Source of the DNA: Alphaproteobacteria bacterium
GTDB lineage: Bacteria; Pseudomonadota; Alphaproteobacteria; Micropepsales; Micropepsaceae
Length of the DNA stretch: 64,000 nt
Direction: 5' to 3'
Assembly: GCA_028871345.1 (NCBI GenBank)
Contig: JAGWNK010000010.1
Coordinates: 1-64,000 of the forward strand
Program-made: the position numbers and the translations under genes
In this document: one piece after another, positions 28,551 to 38,366 of the stretch
How the letters are laid out: each line of letters begins with the position of its first letter
How positions within the stretch are numbered: the stretch's first letter is position 1
The notes under the pieces: generated by a model
The model's database searches: none
The model's input: the letters and a program-made list of their open reading frames with translations, nothing else
Told to the model about the DNA's origin: nothing

Positions 28551-30323
28551 TCAGCTTTGCAGCGATTGTCCCGGACCCAGCAGACCGCTCAATGGTTCAA
28601 GCCAGCGCGCATAGTTTCGCGAGCGGGCAATCGATGAATGAAACAGCCTCTGGCGAACCTGATGCTGGCTTGCGGTGCGAACCGCGTTCCCGGCTTCGTA
28701 GAAACGCAGGCAACGCTCGTCCCAAGGCAGATCGCAGAATGCCAGCAGGCGGCCGACCTGCGCCTCAAAATCCGTCACGAGTTCTTCGTATGAAAGCTCG
28801 AGCATAGCGTCCTCAGGCAGCACGCTGCGCCAGTGCGCCATCAGGTCTTCGTAGGCGTTATAGATCCGGCCCAGGTCCGTGAGGTCGTATGTAAAGTTGA
28901 GCGTGCTCTCGAATAGCGTCGCATAGCATGAAAAGCAGGTGTCCAGAGCATCGCGCTTGACATGGATGATGCGAGCATTCGGCAGTGCGAGGTGTATCAG
29001 GCCAAGATAGCGAAAATTTCCGGGCATCTTGTCTGTGATGCGGCTCGCGTCGGGCGCCAGAGAGCGAAGCTGCGCGACATAGCGGGCGCCAATGTCCACG
29101 AGCTGCCGCGGCGAAGGTTCCCCCCACGACGCTCGCCGCGTTCCGATCACTGCCAGAATCTCATCTTCGAACAGCGGAAGCTCCCCTCCGCCGAAAACCT
29201 GCGGGTGGCTGGCCAAGACCTGTTCGACAAGGCTCGTCCCGGACCGGGGCATCCCGACAACAAATATGGGCAGCTCCGAACCTGTCCCGTGCGGCTTCTC
29301 ACCGGGGAAAATTCGCGCCGGAACGAGATCGCGGATACTTCGTATCTCTGCGGCTTCTGCGGCCGAGTCGTAATCGAGCGTGCTGCGCATCGCCTCATTT
29401 GCCGTCGTCAAATGCGCGAAGGCCTCGGGATAGCGCCCCAGGTCCTCCTCGGCCTTAGCGAGGGCGAAATGCAGCGTGGCGCGGTCCCGCGGCGGCATCT
29501 GTGCGGACCGTCGTTCCAGTGATCGCAACCCTGGCAGCCTCGCGTCATCGGCCGTGAAGCGTGCGCTCTTGGCGAGGGCGTAGTGCAATTTGGGCTCATG
29601 AGGGGCGAGCACGATGGCCTGTTCCAGAGCACGGCGCCCTTCGGCCAGTCTGCCGAGCTGGTGATAGGCATTGGCCAGTCCAAAATGGGCTCCGGCACTG
29701 TCGGGCCGCAGGGCAACGAGCCGTTGGAATGTCGCGATGGCGTCGGTCGCCCGTCCCTGCGCAATCAGTGCATTTCCGAGGCCTTCCAGGGCGGCAGCAT
29801 GGTCCGGCCTGGCCGCAAGTGCCTGCGCGAAGCCTTTACGGGAATCCTCGAATCGTCCTTTCACCAGGTTGATGCCGCCCATCACGATGTGCGGCTCGAC
29901 AAGCTTTGCATTCAGTTCAAGTGCACGGGCGCAACTCTCCAGCGACCGGTCGAGCTGTCCCAACATCTTGAGCGCATTGCCGAGATTTGCATGGGCGGCG
30001 GCATTCGCCGGCTCCAGCTCGATCATGCGTTCGAAACACCTTCGGGCGTCGTCGAATCGGCCCTTAAGATATAGAGCGCGTCCCATGTCGCCTTGCACGC
30101 CGGCATCATTCGGCGCAACTGCCGCGGCTCTGCCGAACAAGGCGAGCGCCTCGTCCAACCGATCGGTCTGAGAGAAGATCAGCGCCAAACCATGCAGACA
30201 GCCGACATGCTCGGGCGAGTTCTGCAGCAGGGCCTGATAGATCGCTTCGGCCTCGGCGAGCTTACCATCGCGATGAGCACTCACCGCACGGGCAAAGGCC
30301 TGTCCCGTGTTCGCAGCGTGCAT
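28551..30323 (-). CDS. TPR-repeat sulfotransferase family protein
   Basis: N-terminal tandem TPRs (AAAHANLGNALKMLGQLDRSLE...), then FVVGMPRSGTSLVEQVLASHPQV (PAPS 5'-PSB loop) and HVKRDALDTCFSCY (3'-PB). Confidence 0.9.
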   Translation of the reverse strand: MHAANTGQAFARAVSAHRDGKLAEAEAIYQALLQNSPEHVGCLHGLALIFSQTDRLDEALALFGRAAAVAPNDAGVQGDMGRALYLKGRFDDARRCFERMIELEPANAAAHANLGNALKMLGQLDRSLESCARALELNAKLVEPHIVMGGINLVKGRFEDSRKGFAQALAARPDHAAALEGLGNALIAQGRATDAIATFQRLVALRPDSAGAHFGLANAYHQLGRLAEGRRALEQAIVLAPHEPKLHYALAKSARFTADDARLPGLRSLERRSAQMPPRDRATLHFALAKAEEDLGRYPEAFAHLTTANEAMRSTLDYDSAAEAAEIRSIRDLVPARIFPGEKPHGTGSELPIFVVGMPRSGTSLVEQVLASHPQVFGGGELPLFEDEILAVIGTRRASWGEPSPRQLVDIGARYVAQLRSLAPDASRITDKMPGNFRYLGLIHLALPNARIIHVKRDALDTCFSCYATLFESTLNFTYDLTDLGRIYNAYEDLMAHWRSVLPEDAMLELSYEELVTDFEAQVGRLLAFCDLPWDERCLRFYEAGNAVRTASQHQVRQRLFHSSIARSRNYARWLEPLSGLLGPGQSLQS

Positions 30324-30425
30324 GAACCTGCCACTCACTTTGCGCCACTTGGCTGCATACGACCGGAAACCGCAACTCAACCGAACTGACCGACCAGGTC
30401 CATGATATTTCAATCGCCCACGAGG

Positions 30426-31448
30426 TTAATTCACTTTCGTGAGCGTACACGTCGCACCGCGCTTGCCGGCGGTCCGGCAGTCCACGGTTTCGAACGGCTC
30501 CGGTGTGCCTGCGGCCGGTACGTAAGCCACAACCCCCTCGGGCCGGTCGGCGCATTTCAGCTCGACAATGTGACGTCCCTTGACGGCCTCCTTCCCAACC
30601 AATCGCGAGCCGGTAATCCGGCAAGCCACATGATGCTGGGCGATGACGTCGAGGAGCGACTGCATCGTTACAACTTGCGGGCCATTGTCCGACAGTTTGC
30701 ACGGGATTCCCTGCAAATAGGAATCGTGGCAGCCCACGACGACCGGTTTCATGCTCGACCCTGGCAGAGGCGACGCAATGACATAGCCGGTGTCCGCACA
30801 CGCCGCTTCCGTATAGTCCGTGTTGGTTTTCGCGCTTTGTCCGATCCAGCGCATATCGCGCAGCTTACAAGCCTTCCCGGTCCCGGTCACGACAGCTTGG
30901 GCCATGGCCTTGACATCCTGGTTGGCCGGAAGTCCGCAAAGCGGCCCGGGCTTTCTGCCGGCGGCAGTGTCGGCGGCATAGGCCGCGGACGCGCCGAAAC
31001 AGGTGAATCCATAGGGCGTGCCCGGCTGTGGCGCGATGATGAAATAGCCGAGCCCGCCTTCGCACGCCACCTCGTAGGTCTTGGTGTCGACCGTTTCGCC
31101 CTTCTCGTTCTTCATAGGTCCCGCGCTGGCCAGAACCGCGCTGGTCACCTTGCAGTAGAAATGGATGGGCTCCAGGATCGCAGTGACATCGGACCTGTCC
31201 TGGGCCATCAGATCTGCAATAGTCTTGCCCTTGGCTTTGTCGCTCTTGCTCAGGCGATCGGCCTGATCCTGGTAATTCCCGAAGATCGAAACCTGGTTTG
31301 CCGAGGTGTTGGTCTGCGCCTCCATCGACGGCGGGATCGCTTCGGGCGTTGTCGTCGTCGTTGAGGGTCCCCCGGTCTGCGCCAGGGCCTGAAATGCAAA
31401 AAGGCCGCCGGCCAGGATTGCCGCGGCTAGCACGATGGAGTTTCTCAT
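30426..31448 (-). CDS. Secreted Cys-rich protein with three tandem 4-Cys repeats
   Basis: Signal peptide MRNSIVLAAAILAGGLFAFQALA; exactly 12 Cys after the signal, in three alignable blocks (see findings). Confidence 0.8.
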   Translation of the reverse strand: MRNSIVLAAAILAGGLFAFQALAQTGGPSTTTTTPEAIPPSMEAQTNTSANQVSIFGNYQDQADRLSKSDKAKGKTIADLMAQDRSDVTAILEPIHFYCKVTSAVLASAGPMKNEKGETVDTKTYEVACEGGLGYFIIAPQPGTPYGFTCFGASAAYAADTAAGRKPGPLCGLPANQDVKAMAQAVVTGTGKACKLRDMRWIGQSAKTNTDYTEAACADTGYVIASPLPGSSMKPVVVGCHDSYLQGIPCKLSDNGPQVVTMQSLLDVIAQHHVACRITGSRLVGKEAVKGRHIVELKCADRPEGVVAYVPAAGTPEPFETVDCRTAGKRGATCTLTKVN

Positions 31449-31550
31449 GACACTGCGACCTTTCACTCCGATCCGGCGAGATCGAGGCAGATCAACGGCC
31501 GGGCGGAGTGCCTCAGAGTTTGTTGACCCCTTTTCCGCGTTCTTGGTCAC

Positions 31551-31599
31551 GGAAAAGAAAAAGGAGAAGGGGGCGCGTGGGAGGCCGGCCCCCTTCTCC
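31551..31599 (-). terminator. Rho-independent terminator downstream of the TonB-dependent receptor
   Basis: Minus strand: GGAGAAGGGGGC-N13-GCCCCCTTCTCC (12-bp perfect stem) followed by TTTTTCTTTTCC. Confidence 0.85.
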
Positions 31600-31610
31600 G
31601 TCTTCAAGCG

Positions 31611-34600
31611 CTAATAGTTGAACTTCAGAGTCGCGACATAGCGCGAGTCCGAAGCGAACCAGTTACGAGGCGCCTGCAGATTGCCGTAGGTCGGGCTGCG
31701 GAAACCCATCAGGGTGTAGGCGGTTGCCTGCAGCAGGTTCTGACCGTCAACACCGAGCGTAAACATGTCGTTGATCTTGTACTGCACGCCGCCGTCGAGC
31801 TGGCCATATGGCGCGCTGAACACCGGCAAGGTCTGGGTGCCGTTGGCGCCGCTGGCGACCAGCAGGTATTTGCTGCGCCAGTTGTAGGCCAGACGCACGG
31901 ACCAAGAGCCCTTCTCGTACATGCCCGTGAGGTTGTAGTTGTACTTGGAGAGTTGCTCGACCGGCAGGCCTCTGATCGCCTCCTTGCCGCCGCACAGCGT
32001 GCTCGTGTCTGCGGCGTTGTTGAACAGCTGGCAGGACTGGCTGCCCGGGCTGCGGCTGTCGATGTAGGTGAAGTTGGCATCGATGCCGAGGCCGTCGAAC
32101 GGATCGGGCAGGAAGTCGAAAAACTTCGTGCCTCCGAATTCGACACCGCGGATGGTTGCCACGCCCGCCTGATTGTACCAGCCGCTCGTCTGCAACGGCA
32201 GCGGCTGGCTCATCAAGCCGCTGTTGCCCAAAGGCACCTGGGTCATGCTGTTGAAGGTGCCATAGGCCATGAAGTTGTGAATGGACTTGAGGAAGAGTCC
32301 GACATGAACCGCGGACTGGTTTTCGCCGTACCATTCCGCTGAGATGTCCATGTTGTCCGACACCTGCGGCTTGAGGAACGGATCGCCGTTAAGATGACCG
32401 GTTAACGGCAAAGTGGTCGTGCCGACATAGCAGGCGCCGGTCGGATCTATCGTGGTATAGCCGGGAGAGCTCGGCGGGGCGCCCGGGCAACCATTGAAGC
32501 CGATGGCACTGCCCGAGGCTGCAAGCTGACCGAAGCTGGGATTGGACAAGCTCTGCGACAATGCGAAACGAATGTGCGTCTTCTCGTTCGGCATGATCTG
32601 GACGTTGAACGAGGGCAGCGCCTTCGTGTAGTGCGTGCCGCCGGTGAACAGCGTGTCGCCTGCGGGGACTTCGTATTTCACGGTAGAATTGATGACCTGC
32701 CAGAACGAGTGATTCTGAACAACGTAGCCGTAGCTACGGTTCCAGTTGTTGACCACCCGTACGCCGATATTGCCGTCCAGCGGCATACCCCACACGTCGT
32801 CCAGACCGAACTCGGCCATCAGATATGCGGTTTTTGTGGTCGTTCCGGAAATCGTGGTGTCGCGAAGGGCCAAGTTCGGGCCGGTGGCAGGCGTGTACGC
32901 AGCACCCTGGTCAGTCGACGGATCATAGGCGTCGTTCTGTGAGTTGTACGTAAACCACCAGTAAGGAACCCAGACGTTGAGACCGTATTTGGCCGCCACG
33001 GCCGCGGCATCATAGCCACCGACATACTTGTACGACGGCAGGATGACCGTCGCCGGCGGCGGAACATCGCCCCGGAAGAAATTATCGAACTTCACCAGCA
33101 TGGTGTGTTCCGGATGATCGCTCAGCCGGGTGTACTGCGAGACGCTGACTCCACCATAGGTCAACCAGGAAGGCGAAAGGCTGTGCCAGCTGTATCTGGT
33201 GCCCCTGTCTCGTTCCAGAAGGTTGGCATAACGGATGCCGCCCTTGATGGCACGAATGAAGTGGTCGTGCGCAAACTCGTACTTCGCATCAAGGTTTGCG
33301 GCCGTCTGCTGCCCGCTGTTACGCCCGGCATGATCCATCTCGGCATCCCAGGTGGCGCGGGTCGGATCCGCCGACAGGCTCGGATCGGTGAAAACGACGG
33401 TCGGCAGGTTGTTGCCGTTCATCTTCATGCTGATGTTCGACACGCTGGCCTGGGTGAAGAGGTCGAGGCCTTCATTGTTGCCGGTCGAATGGACGTACTG
33501 ATAGCTGCCGGAGACGAACAGATTATCCGTCGCGTCCCATTGGAATCCGCCGCTGATATCCGTCGTGCGATTGTTGCCCCGGGACATGCCGGTGTTGTTG
33601 AAGGTGAACGCACAGTTGGCAACCGGGCAGTGCTCGACGGGATCCGCCAGAAACGGATCGCTTTGGTTGTCGTAATTGAGCGCCGTCGTCGACGTCAGCA
33701 TGCCGCTCTGCGTGGTGGTATAGGAAGCGCCTACGGGAATGACTTCATGCGTGCCATTCGCGTAATACATCGCGTAGGTGCCGCCGTCGCTGTGGTAGGC
33801 CGACTGGAAGAATGTCTGGAAGACCTGCAGCCGCGACGTCGGCCTCCACTGGAACGCCTCGTAGAAACCCATGCGCTTGCGATCGGACACGCTGGTGCGC
33901 CAGTCGAAGCCGCCGGGGACGAACACGTTCTTGGCGGTTGCCCCCGCAGTGCCGGAAGCGACGACCGTGTTGTTGAGCGTATTCAGCGTCTGCAGGAAAT
34001 ACGGCTCCATCTGATAGGTGTCCATCCGGTAGGACAGATCGGAATACGCCACATCGACCAGCAGGCCGATTTCACCCAGCTTGGTGTCCCAGCGGTTGGT
34101 CATGAGGAGCGACGCGCCTGGGCGAACCTGGCCTATGAAATCGCCGTAGTTGGCGTCCACCGACGCGTTGATACGCAAGCCGTCGAAATCGAACGGCATA
34201 TGGGTGCGCAAGTCGACCGAACCGCCGATGCCGCCCTCGATCTGGTCCGCCGTCGAGCTCTTGTAGACGCTGACCGCCGCCATGAGTTCCGGCGGCACGT
34301 CTTCCCACAACAGGCCGCGACTGCCGTTTGCGCTGAAATCGCTGCGGCCGTTCAGCGTGTTGGCAACCTGCGTGAGGCCGCGCACCGCGACGCCGCTGCC
34401 TTCGATCGAATAATGGTCGGGGTCGCTCACGGCTGCGAAACGACCGATCGTGACGCCCGGGATGCGCGCCAGGACCTCGGTGATGCTGTTGTCGGGCAGC
34501 TTTCCCGCCTGATCCGCCACCACGGCATCGACGATCTGGTCTGAATTCTCCTTGATCTGCTGGGCGGATTGCAGTGCCGCCCGCCGTGCCGTCACGGTCA

Positions 34601-34760
34601 CCGTCTCAATGGTCTGGGTGTCCTGTGAAACAGCCGTGTTCACCGCAGAATCCGACTGTGCATAAACGGGCCCTGCCAGCGCCATCGCCAGCGCCGATAC
34701 GCTACCCAACAAGACCAACTCCAACGACGTCGCTGACGCCGCTTTTCCCCTGGCTTTCAT
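31611..34760 (-). CDS. TonB-dependent receptor (carbohydrate/CAZyme-associated type)
   Basis: 1049 aa; signal peptide, plug domain (VDAVVADQAGKLPDNSITEVLARIPGVTI), C-terminal beta strand ending ...RYVATLKFNY. Confidence 0.93.
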   Translation of the reverse strand: MKARGKAASATSLELVLLGSVSALAMALAGPVYAQSDSAVNTAVSQDTQTIETVTVTARRAALQSAQQIKENSDQIVDAVVADQAGKLPDNSITEVLARIPGVTIGRFAAVSDPDHYSIEGSGVAVRGLTQVANTLNGRSDFSANGSRGLLWEDVPPELMAAVSVYKSSTADQIEGGIGGSVDLRTHMPFDFDGLRINASVDANYGDFIGQVRPGASLLMTNRWDTKLGEIGLLVDVAYSDLSYRMDTYQMEPYFLQTLNTLNNTVVASGTAGATAKNVFVPGGFDWRTSVSDRKRMGFYEAFQWRPTSRLQVFQTFFQSAYHSDGGTYAMYYANGTHEVIPVGASYTTTQSGMLTSTTALNYDNQSDPFLADPVEHCPVANCAFTFNNTGMSRGNNRTTDISGGFQWDATDNLFVSGSYQYVHSTGNNEGLDLFTQASVSNISMKMNGNNLPTVVFTDPSLSADPTRATWDAEMDHAGRNSGQQTAANLDAKYEFAHDHFIRAIKGGIRYANLLERDRGTRYSWHSLSPSWLTYGGVSVSQYTRLSDHPEHTMLVKFDNFFRGDVPPPATVILPSYKYVGGYDAAAVAAKYGLNVWVPYWWFTYNSQNDAYDPSTDQGAAYTPATGPNLALRDTTISGTTTKTAYLMAEFGLDDVWGMPLDGNIGVRVVNNWNRSYGYVVQNHSFWQVINSTVKYEVPAGDTLFTGGTHYTKALPSFNVQIMPNEKTHIRFALSQSLSNPSFGQLAASGSAIGFNGCPGAPPSSPGYTTIDPTGACYVGTTTLPLTGHLNGDPFLKPQVSDNMDISAEWYGENQSAVHVGLFLKSIHNFMAYGTFNSMTQVPLGNSGLMSQPLPLQTSGWYNQAGVATIRGVEFGGTKFFDFLPDPFDGLGIDANFTYIDSRSPGSQSCQLFNNAADTSTLCGGKEAIRGLPVEQLSKYNYNLTGMYEKGSWSVRLAYNWRSKYLLVASGANGTQTLPVFSAPYGQLDGGVQYKINDMFTLGVDGQNLLQATAYTLMGFRSPTYGNLQAPRNWFASDSRYVATLKFNY

Positions 34761-35111
34761 AAATCCTCTCCTGGCAACTTGTTACCCCCCAGCGCCGATC
34801 AGGCTGTTGCGTGCCCGCGCGGCTCTGCTCGCATTTCGCATGTGGCTTTGCAGGAAGCAGCGGAATCGTCTGCGTTGACCGCAGCTTCACAAATTCCCCA
34901 GGGCCTCCCCTTAGGCCAATGCGCCAGCCAGCCCGTTGCGGGCCATTTGTATGAGAAATGCTAGCAGCGCAGGGGAACGGCGGCGGAAGAATGTCGCATC
35001 CGGGATACTGTTGTTGCGAAGTGGACTGGGAACTCTGCGAAATAGCGAGGCGCAGCGCCGCCTGCGTCACGAATCTGGCGCATTGTCTGCCGATGTCATT
35101 GCGCCAGGCCT

Positions 35112-35897
35112 CTAGAGACGCTGTCCGAGCCGTTGTTCGAACTCGCCCCGATACCGCCGGCTGAGGTGCAGGCGGCTTCCATCCTTCAACACGACGTCGA
35201 ACTCGCCGTGCGATTGCGGCTCCAGGTGCACGATGCGTTCGATGTTGACGATCGTCGAACGGTGGATCCGCACGAAGCGCTTGGGATTGAGCCTTTGCCC
35301 GAGCTGGTGCAGCGCCGCCCGGTAAAGCACTTCCTTGCCCTGGATGTGCAGGTTTACGTAAACGTCAGAGGCTTCCACCCAGTCGATGTCGGAAACGTTG
35401 ACGAAACGCGTGAGGCCGCCGGTCTTTACGACCAGCCGGTCCCAGAGTCCCTCCGGCGGCGCCTTCTTGGCTACAACTTCCAGAACGTGCGATCCGAACC
35501 GGAAAGCCTGTCGATCCCTGCTACGAGCCTTGACCCGGGCCATCGAGCGCAGAAAGCGTTCGTCGCTGAACGGTTTGACGACATAGTCGGACGCATCGGC
35601 TTCGAAGGCCCGGACGGCGTATCCGTCATACGCCGTGACGAACACCGTCGGCGGCATCCTGTCGGGCCCAACCATCTGGATCACGGCGAATCCGTCCAGC
35701 TTGGGCATTTGCACGTCCAGGAAGACGACTTCGGGCTGCACGGTCTCGATCATGTCGACCGCGACGGTGCCGTCGTCCGCTTCCATGATCTCGCCGATGT
35801 CGCCATCTTCGCGCAGCAGAGCGATCATCCGCTTGCGCGCGGGTGCCTCGTCATCGACGACCAACACACGGATGCCACGCGATGCATGTTCGCTCAT
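35112..35897 (-). CDS. LytTR-family response regulator (copy B)
   Basis: VLVVDDEAPARKRM, FLDVQMPKLDG; LytTR domain FVRIHRSTIVNIERIVHLEPQSHGEF, closely similar to copy A. Confidence 0.9.
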   Translation of the reverse strand: MSEHASRGIRVLVVDDEAPARKRMIALLREDGDIGEIMEADDGTVAVDMIETVQPEVVFLDVQMPKLDGFAVIQMVGPDRMPPTVFVTAYDGYAVRAFEADASDYVVKPFSDERFLRSMARVKARSRDRQAFRFGSHVLEVVAKKAPPEGLWDRLVVKTGGLTRFVNVSDIDWVEASDVYVNLHIQGKEVLYRAALHQLGQRLNPKRFVRIHRSTIVNIERIVHLEPQSHGEFDVVLKDGSRLHLSRRYRGEFEQRLGQRL

Positions 35898-37072
35898 CTG
35901 ACGGACTCGATCGGTTGCAGCGGAAGCCTGATCACCACCTCGGTGCCCTGCCCTTTCCGGTTCGCGATGCTGAAGCGGCTGTCGCCTGCCGGATAGAGTG
36001 CCGCCAGGCGTTCACGTGTCAGACGCAGTCCCTGCCCTTGCTGCTTGTCCAACTGCCATTCCGGCGGGAGTCCCACGCCGTCATCCCTGACGCGGATTTC
36101 CAGGTCGCCTTCAACGCATTTTGCCAAAATTTCAACGGTGCCGCGGGAACGGGCCCCGGACAGTCCGTGGCGAATCGAGTTTTCGACAAGCGGCTGGATC
36201 AGGAGGCATGGAACCGCGGCGCGCTGCACGGCCGGATCGATATGGATATCAAGCTTCAGCCGGTCGCCAAAGCGTAAGCGCTGGATGGCAAGGTAACGTT
36301 CCAACAGAGCGATTTCCTCGGTGAGCGGGATCAGCTGCCGGTCCCTGTACTCGTGCGAGAACCGCAGCAGAACGCCGAGGTCCTCTATCGTCTTGCGCGC
36401 AAGGCTCGGGTTGCCTTCCAGTTCCGAGGAGATCGCGTTCAAGGCGTTGGAGATGAAGTGCGGCTCCAGTTGCATATGAAGATTATGCAGATGGCTCTGG
36501 AGAAGCCGCTTTTCCAACTGCGTCGCCCGCAGTTGGCTCGACGCGTATCTTTGGTAATACCTTATGGCGTAAAGGGTGCCGATGATCGCGCAATATGTGG
36601 TCCAAGCGTCGATCCAGTAAAAATATCCATACTCCGGACTACGAAAGGGATTCCAGGCATCCCCGAGCGGATACTCCAGTGTCGAGTCGATCAAGACATG
36701 GGCGATGGAAAAGGGAATGCTCAGCAGAAGCAGGGCAACGACGCGCAGCCGCAGATGATCCTCGGAAATCTTCATACGGCGATCCGCCGCGAAGACCGCC
36801 GGCATCAACAGGCCCCAGCTCCAGGCGCCGATCAGTTTTGAAACGAAGACCGGCAGGCTGATGCCGTGAATCATCTCCGACGCGCCGCGAAACAGGCCAA
36901 ATGCCGTGGCGAGAACGGCGATCAGAAGGAAATTCCACAACCATTTCGGCATTCCGAGAGGCAGGTCTTTCGAACCCGATTTGCCGCGGCCGTCCATTTC
37001 CGGGACCGTTCGGCCGCGGCGCGCATCACCGCGCAGCTCTGCCTCAGCCCGCGGTTCATCAATCGTCGACAT
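35894..37072 (-). CDS. LytS/YehU-like sensor histidine kinase (copy B)
   Basis: TM segments, then MQLEPHFISNALNAISSEL and DDGVGLPPEW; 4-nt overlap with the RR. Confidence 0.88.
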   Translation of the reverse strand: MSTIDEPRAEAELRGDARRGRTVPEMDGRGKSGSKDLPLGMPKWLWNFLLIAVLATAFGLFRGASEMIHGISLPVFVSKLIGAWSWGLLMPAVFAADRRMKISEDHLRLRVVALLLLSIPFSIAHVLIDSTLEYPLGDAWNPFRSPEYGYFYWIDAWTTYCAIIGTLYAIRYYQRYASSQLRATQLEKRLLQSHLHNLHMQLEPHFISNALNAISSELEGNPSLARKTIEDLGVLLRFSHEYRDRQLIPLTEEIALLERYLAIQRLRFGDRLKLDIHIDPAVQRAAVPCLLIQPLVENSIRHGLSGARSRGTVEILAKCVEGDLEIRVRDDGVGLPPEWQLDKQQGQGLRLTRERLAALYPAGDSRFSIANRKGQGTEVVIRLPLQPIESVR

Positions 37073-37470
37073 GATCCCTCACTTGCCTGGCCGGCAAGCC
37101 CCAAGCCCGGGGGCGTCGCTTTTGTAGTACAGCCGCAGGGCGCGGGCTATCGTCCGTCCGCGGCCTAACCCCCGCCGAAACCTGCCCCACATAGCCGGCC
37201 CATCGGTGACAAGAACTGCCTCCCCATCGATCACGCTATCCAACGCGTCATCACGCACGCCTCCGAAGAATCCGCCGTTTGGCCACGCTGATGGACCGTG
37301 TCGCATCATGCCGGTCCACGCCGCAACATTCTGCCGGCGCTTTCGGTGTTCCCGATACGGTTTTGGTCAGACAAAAAGCAGAGCAAGCCCGGACCGAGCA
37401 CACCTCTGCGAGGTCGGCGTGCAACAAGGCCCGAACGATCTTGGCGGGAAGATTGGGGCTTCCGATCCAA

Positions 37471-38205
37471 ATGGTTTCAGTGACGGCCGTCGAGCGCCCC
37501 GATCTGCGGCGAAAGAAGGTTCGCTTGCATGGCAAGATCGCGCGTCAACTTGCCATCGCAATCATTTCCGGCCGATACCGAGCGGGCGAGCTGCTGATAT
37601 GCGAGGAAGAGGCTTGCGCCGAGCTCCAGGTATCGCGTTCCTCCTACCGCGAAGCAATTCGGACGCTCGCGGCCAAGGGCTTGCTCAGCCCCAAGCCGAA
37701 AATCGGAACCAGGGTAAACCCCAAATTCCATTGGCAGCTTCTGGATCCGGATGTTCTCGCCTGGACATTTGAGGCGCCACCGGATCGCGAACAAATCAGC
37801 AGGTTGTTCGAACTGCGCAATATCATTGAGCCTTCCGCGGCGGGGCTTGCCGCGACCCGCCGCACCGATGCGGATCTGGACATCATGAAACTCGCACTTC
37901 GCAACATGAAGCGCTTCCCGCTCTCGACGCCCCAGGGCCGGAGCGCCGATCAGGAGTTTCATGTCACTCTGCTGCGGGCATCCGGAAATCCCTATCTGAG
38001 CTGCCTCGCCGCCGGAATCCGGGCGGCCGTCGACAGGACCGAGGTCAAACAACGAACGGGACGGCTCGTTCGCGACCCTATACGCGATCATATCGACGTG
38101 TTCGATGCCGTGGCCGCCGGGGACCCGGCAGGCTCGCTGGATGCCATGCGCGGGCTCGTCAATCGCGCGCTATCCGACTTCATCAAGGCATTTTCGGCGG
38201 GGTGA
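37471..38205 (+). CDS. FadR-subfamily GntR transcriptional regulator (copy B)
   Basis: HGKIARQLAIAIISGRYRAGELLICEEEACAELQVSRSSYREAIRTLAAKGLL wHTH plus FCD domain. The ORF is open upstream to 37279; start chosen at ATG 37471. Confidence 0.82.
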   Translation: MVSVTAVERPDLRRKKVRLHGKIARQLAIAIISGRYRAGELLICEEEACAELQVSRSSYREAIRTLAAKGLLSPKPKIGTRVNPKFHWQLLDPDVLAWTFEAPPDREQISRLFELRNIIEPSAAGLAATRRTDADLDIMKLALRNMKRFPLSTPQGRSADQEFHVTLLRASGNPYLSCLAAGIRAAVDRTEVKQRTGRLVRDPIRDHIDVFDAVAAGDPAGSLDAMRGLVNRALSDFIKAFSAG

Positions 38206-38221
38206 TGCGCCCCGCGCCGCC

Positions 38222-38366
38222 CCCGGGGGCAACAGCGGTTCGATCCGGTGCCATTCCGCATCACTCAAAAGGTAGATCGGCTTCGCCATCAAAGCCTCCA
38301 AATCACTTTGGGAGACTTTGAATTACAAACCGGTCTCAACCGGAATCCTTATTGAGTACAGACCCT
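38222..38366 (-). mobile_element. Truncated IS5-family-like element: left end plus transposase N-terminus
   Basis: Minus strand from 38366 reads TAGGGTCTGTACTCAATAAGGATTCCGG..., then ATG at 38289 encodes MAKPIYLLSDAEWHRIEPLLPPG, an IS5-type transposase N-terminus; it loses similarity next to the gntR stop codon. Confidence 0.7.
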
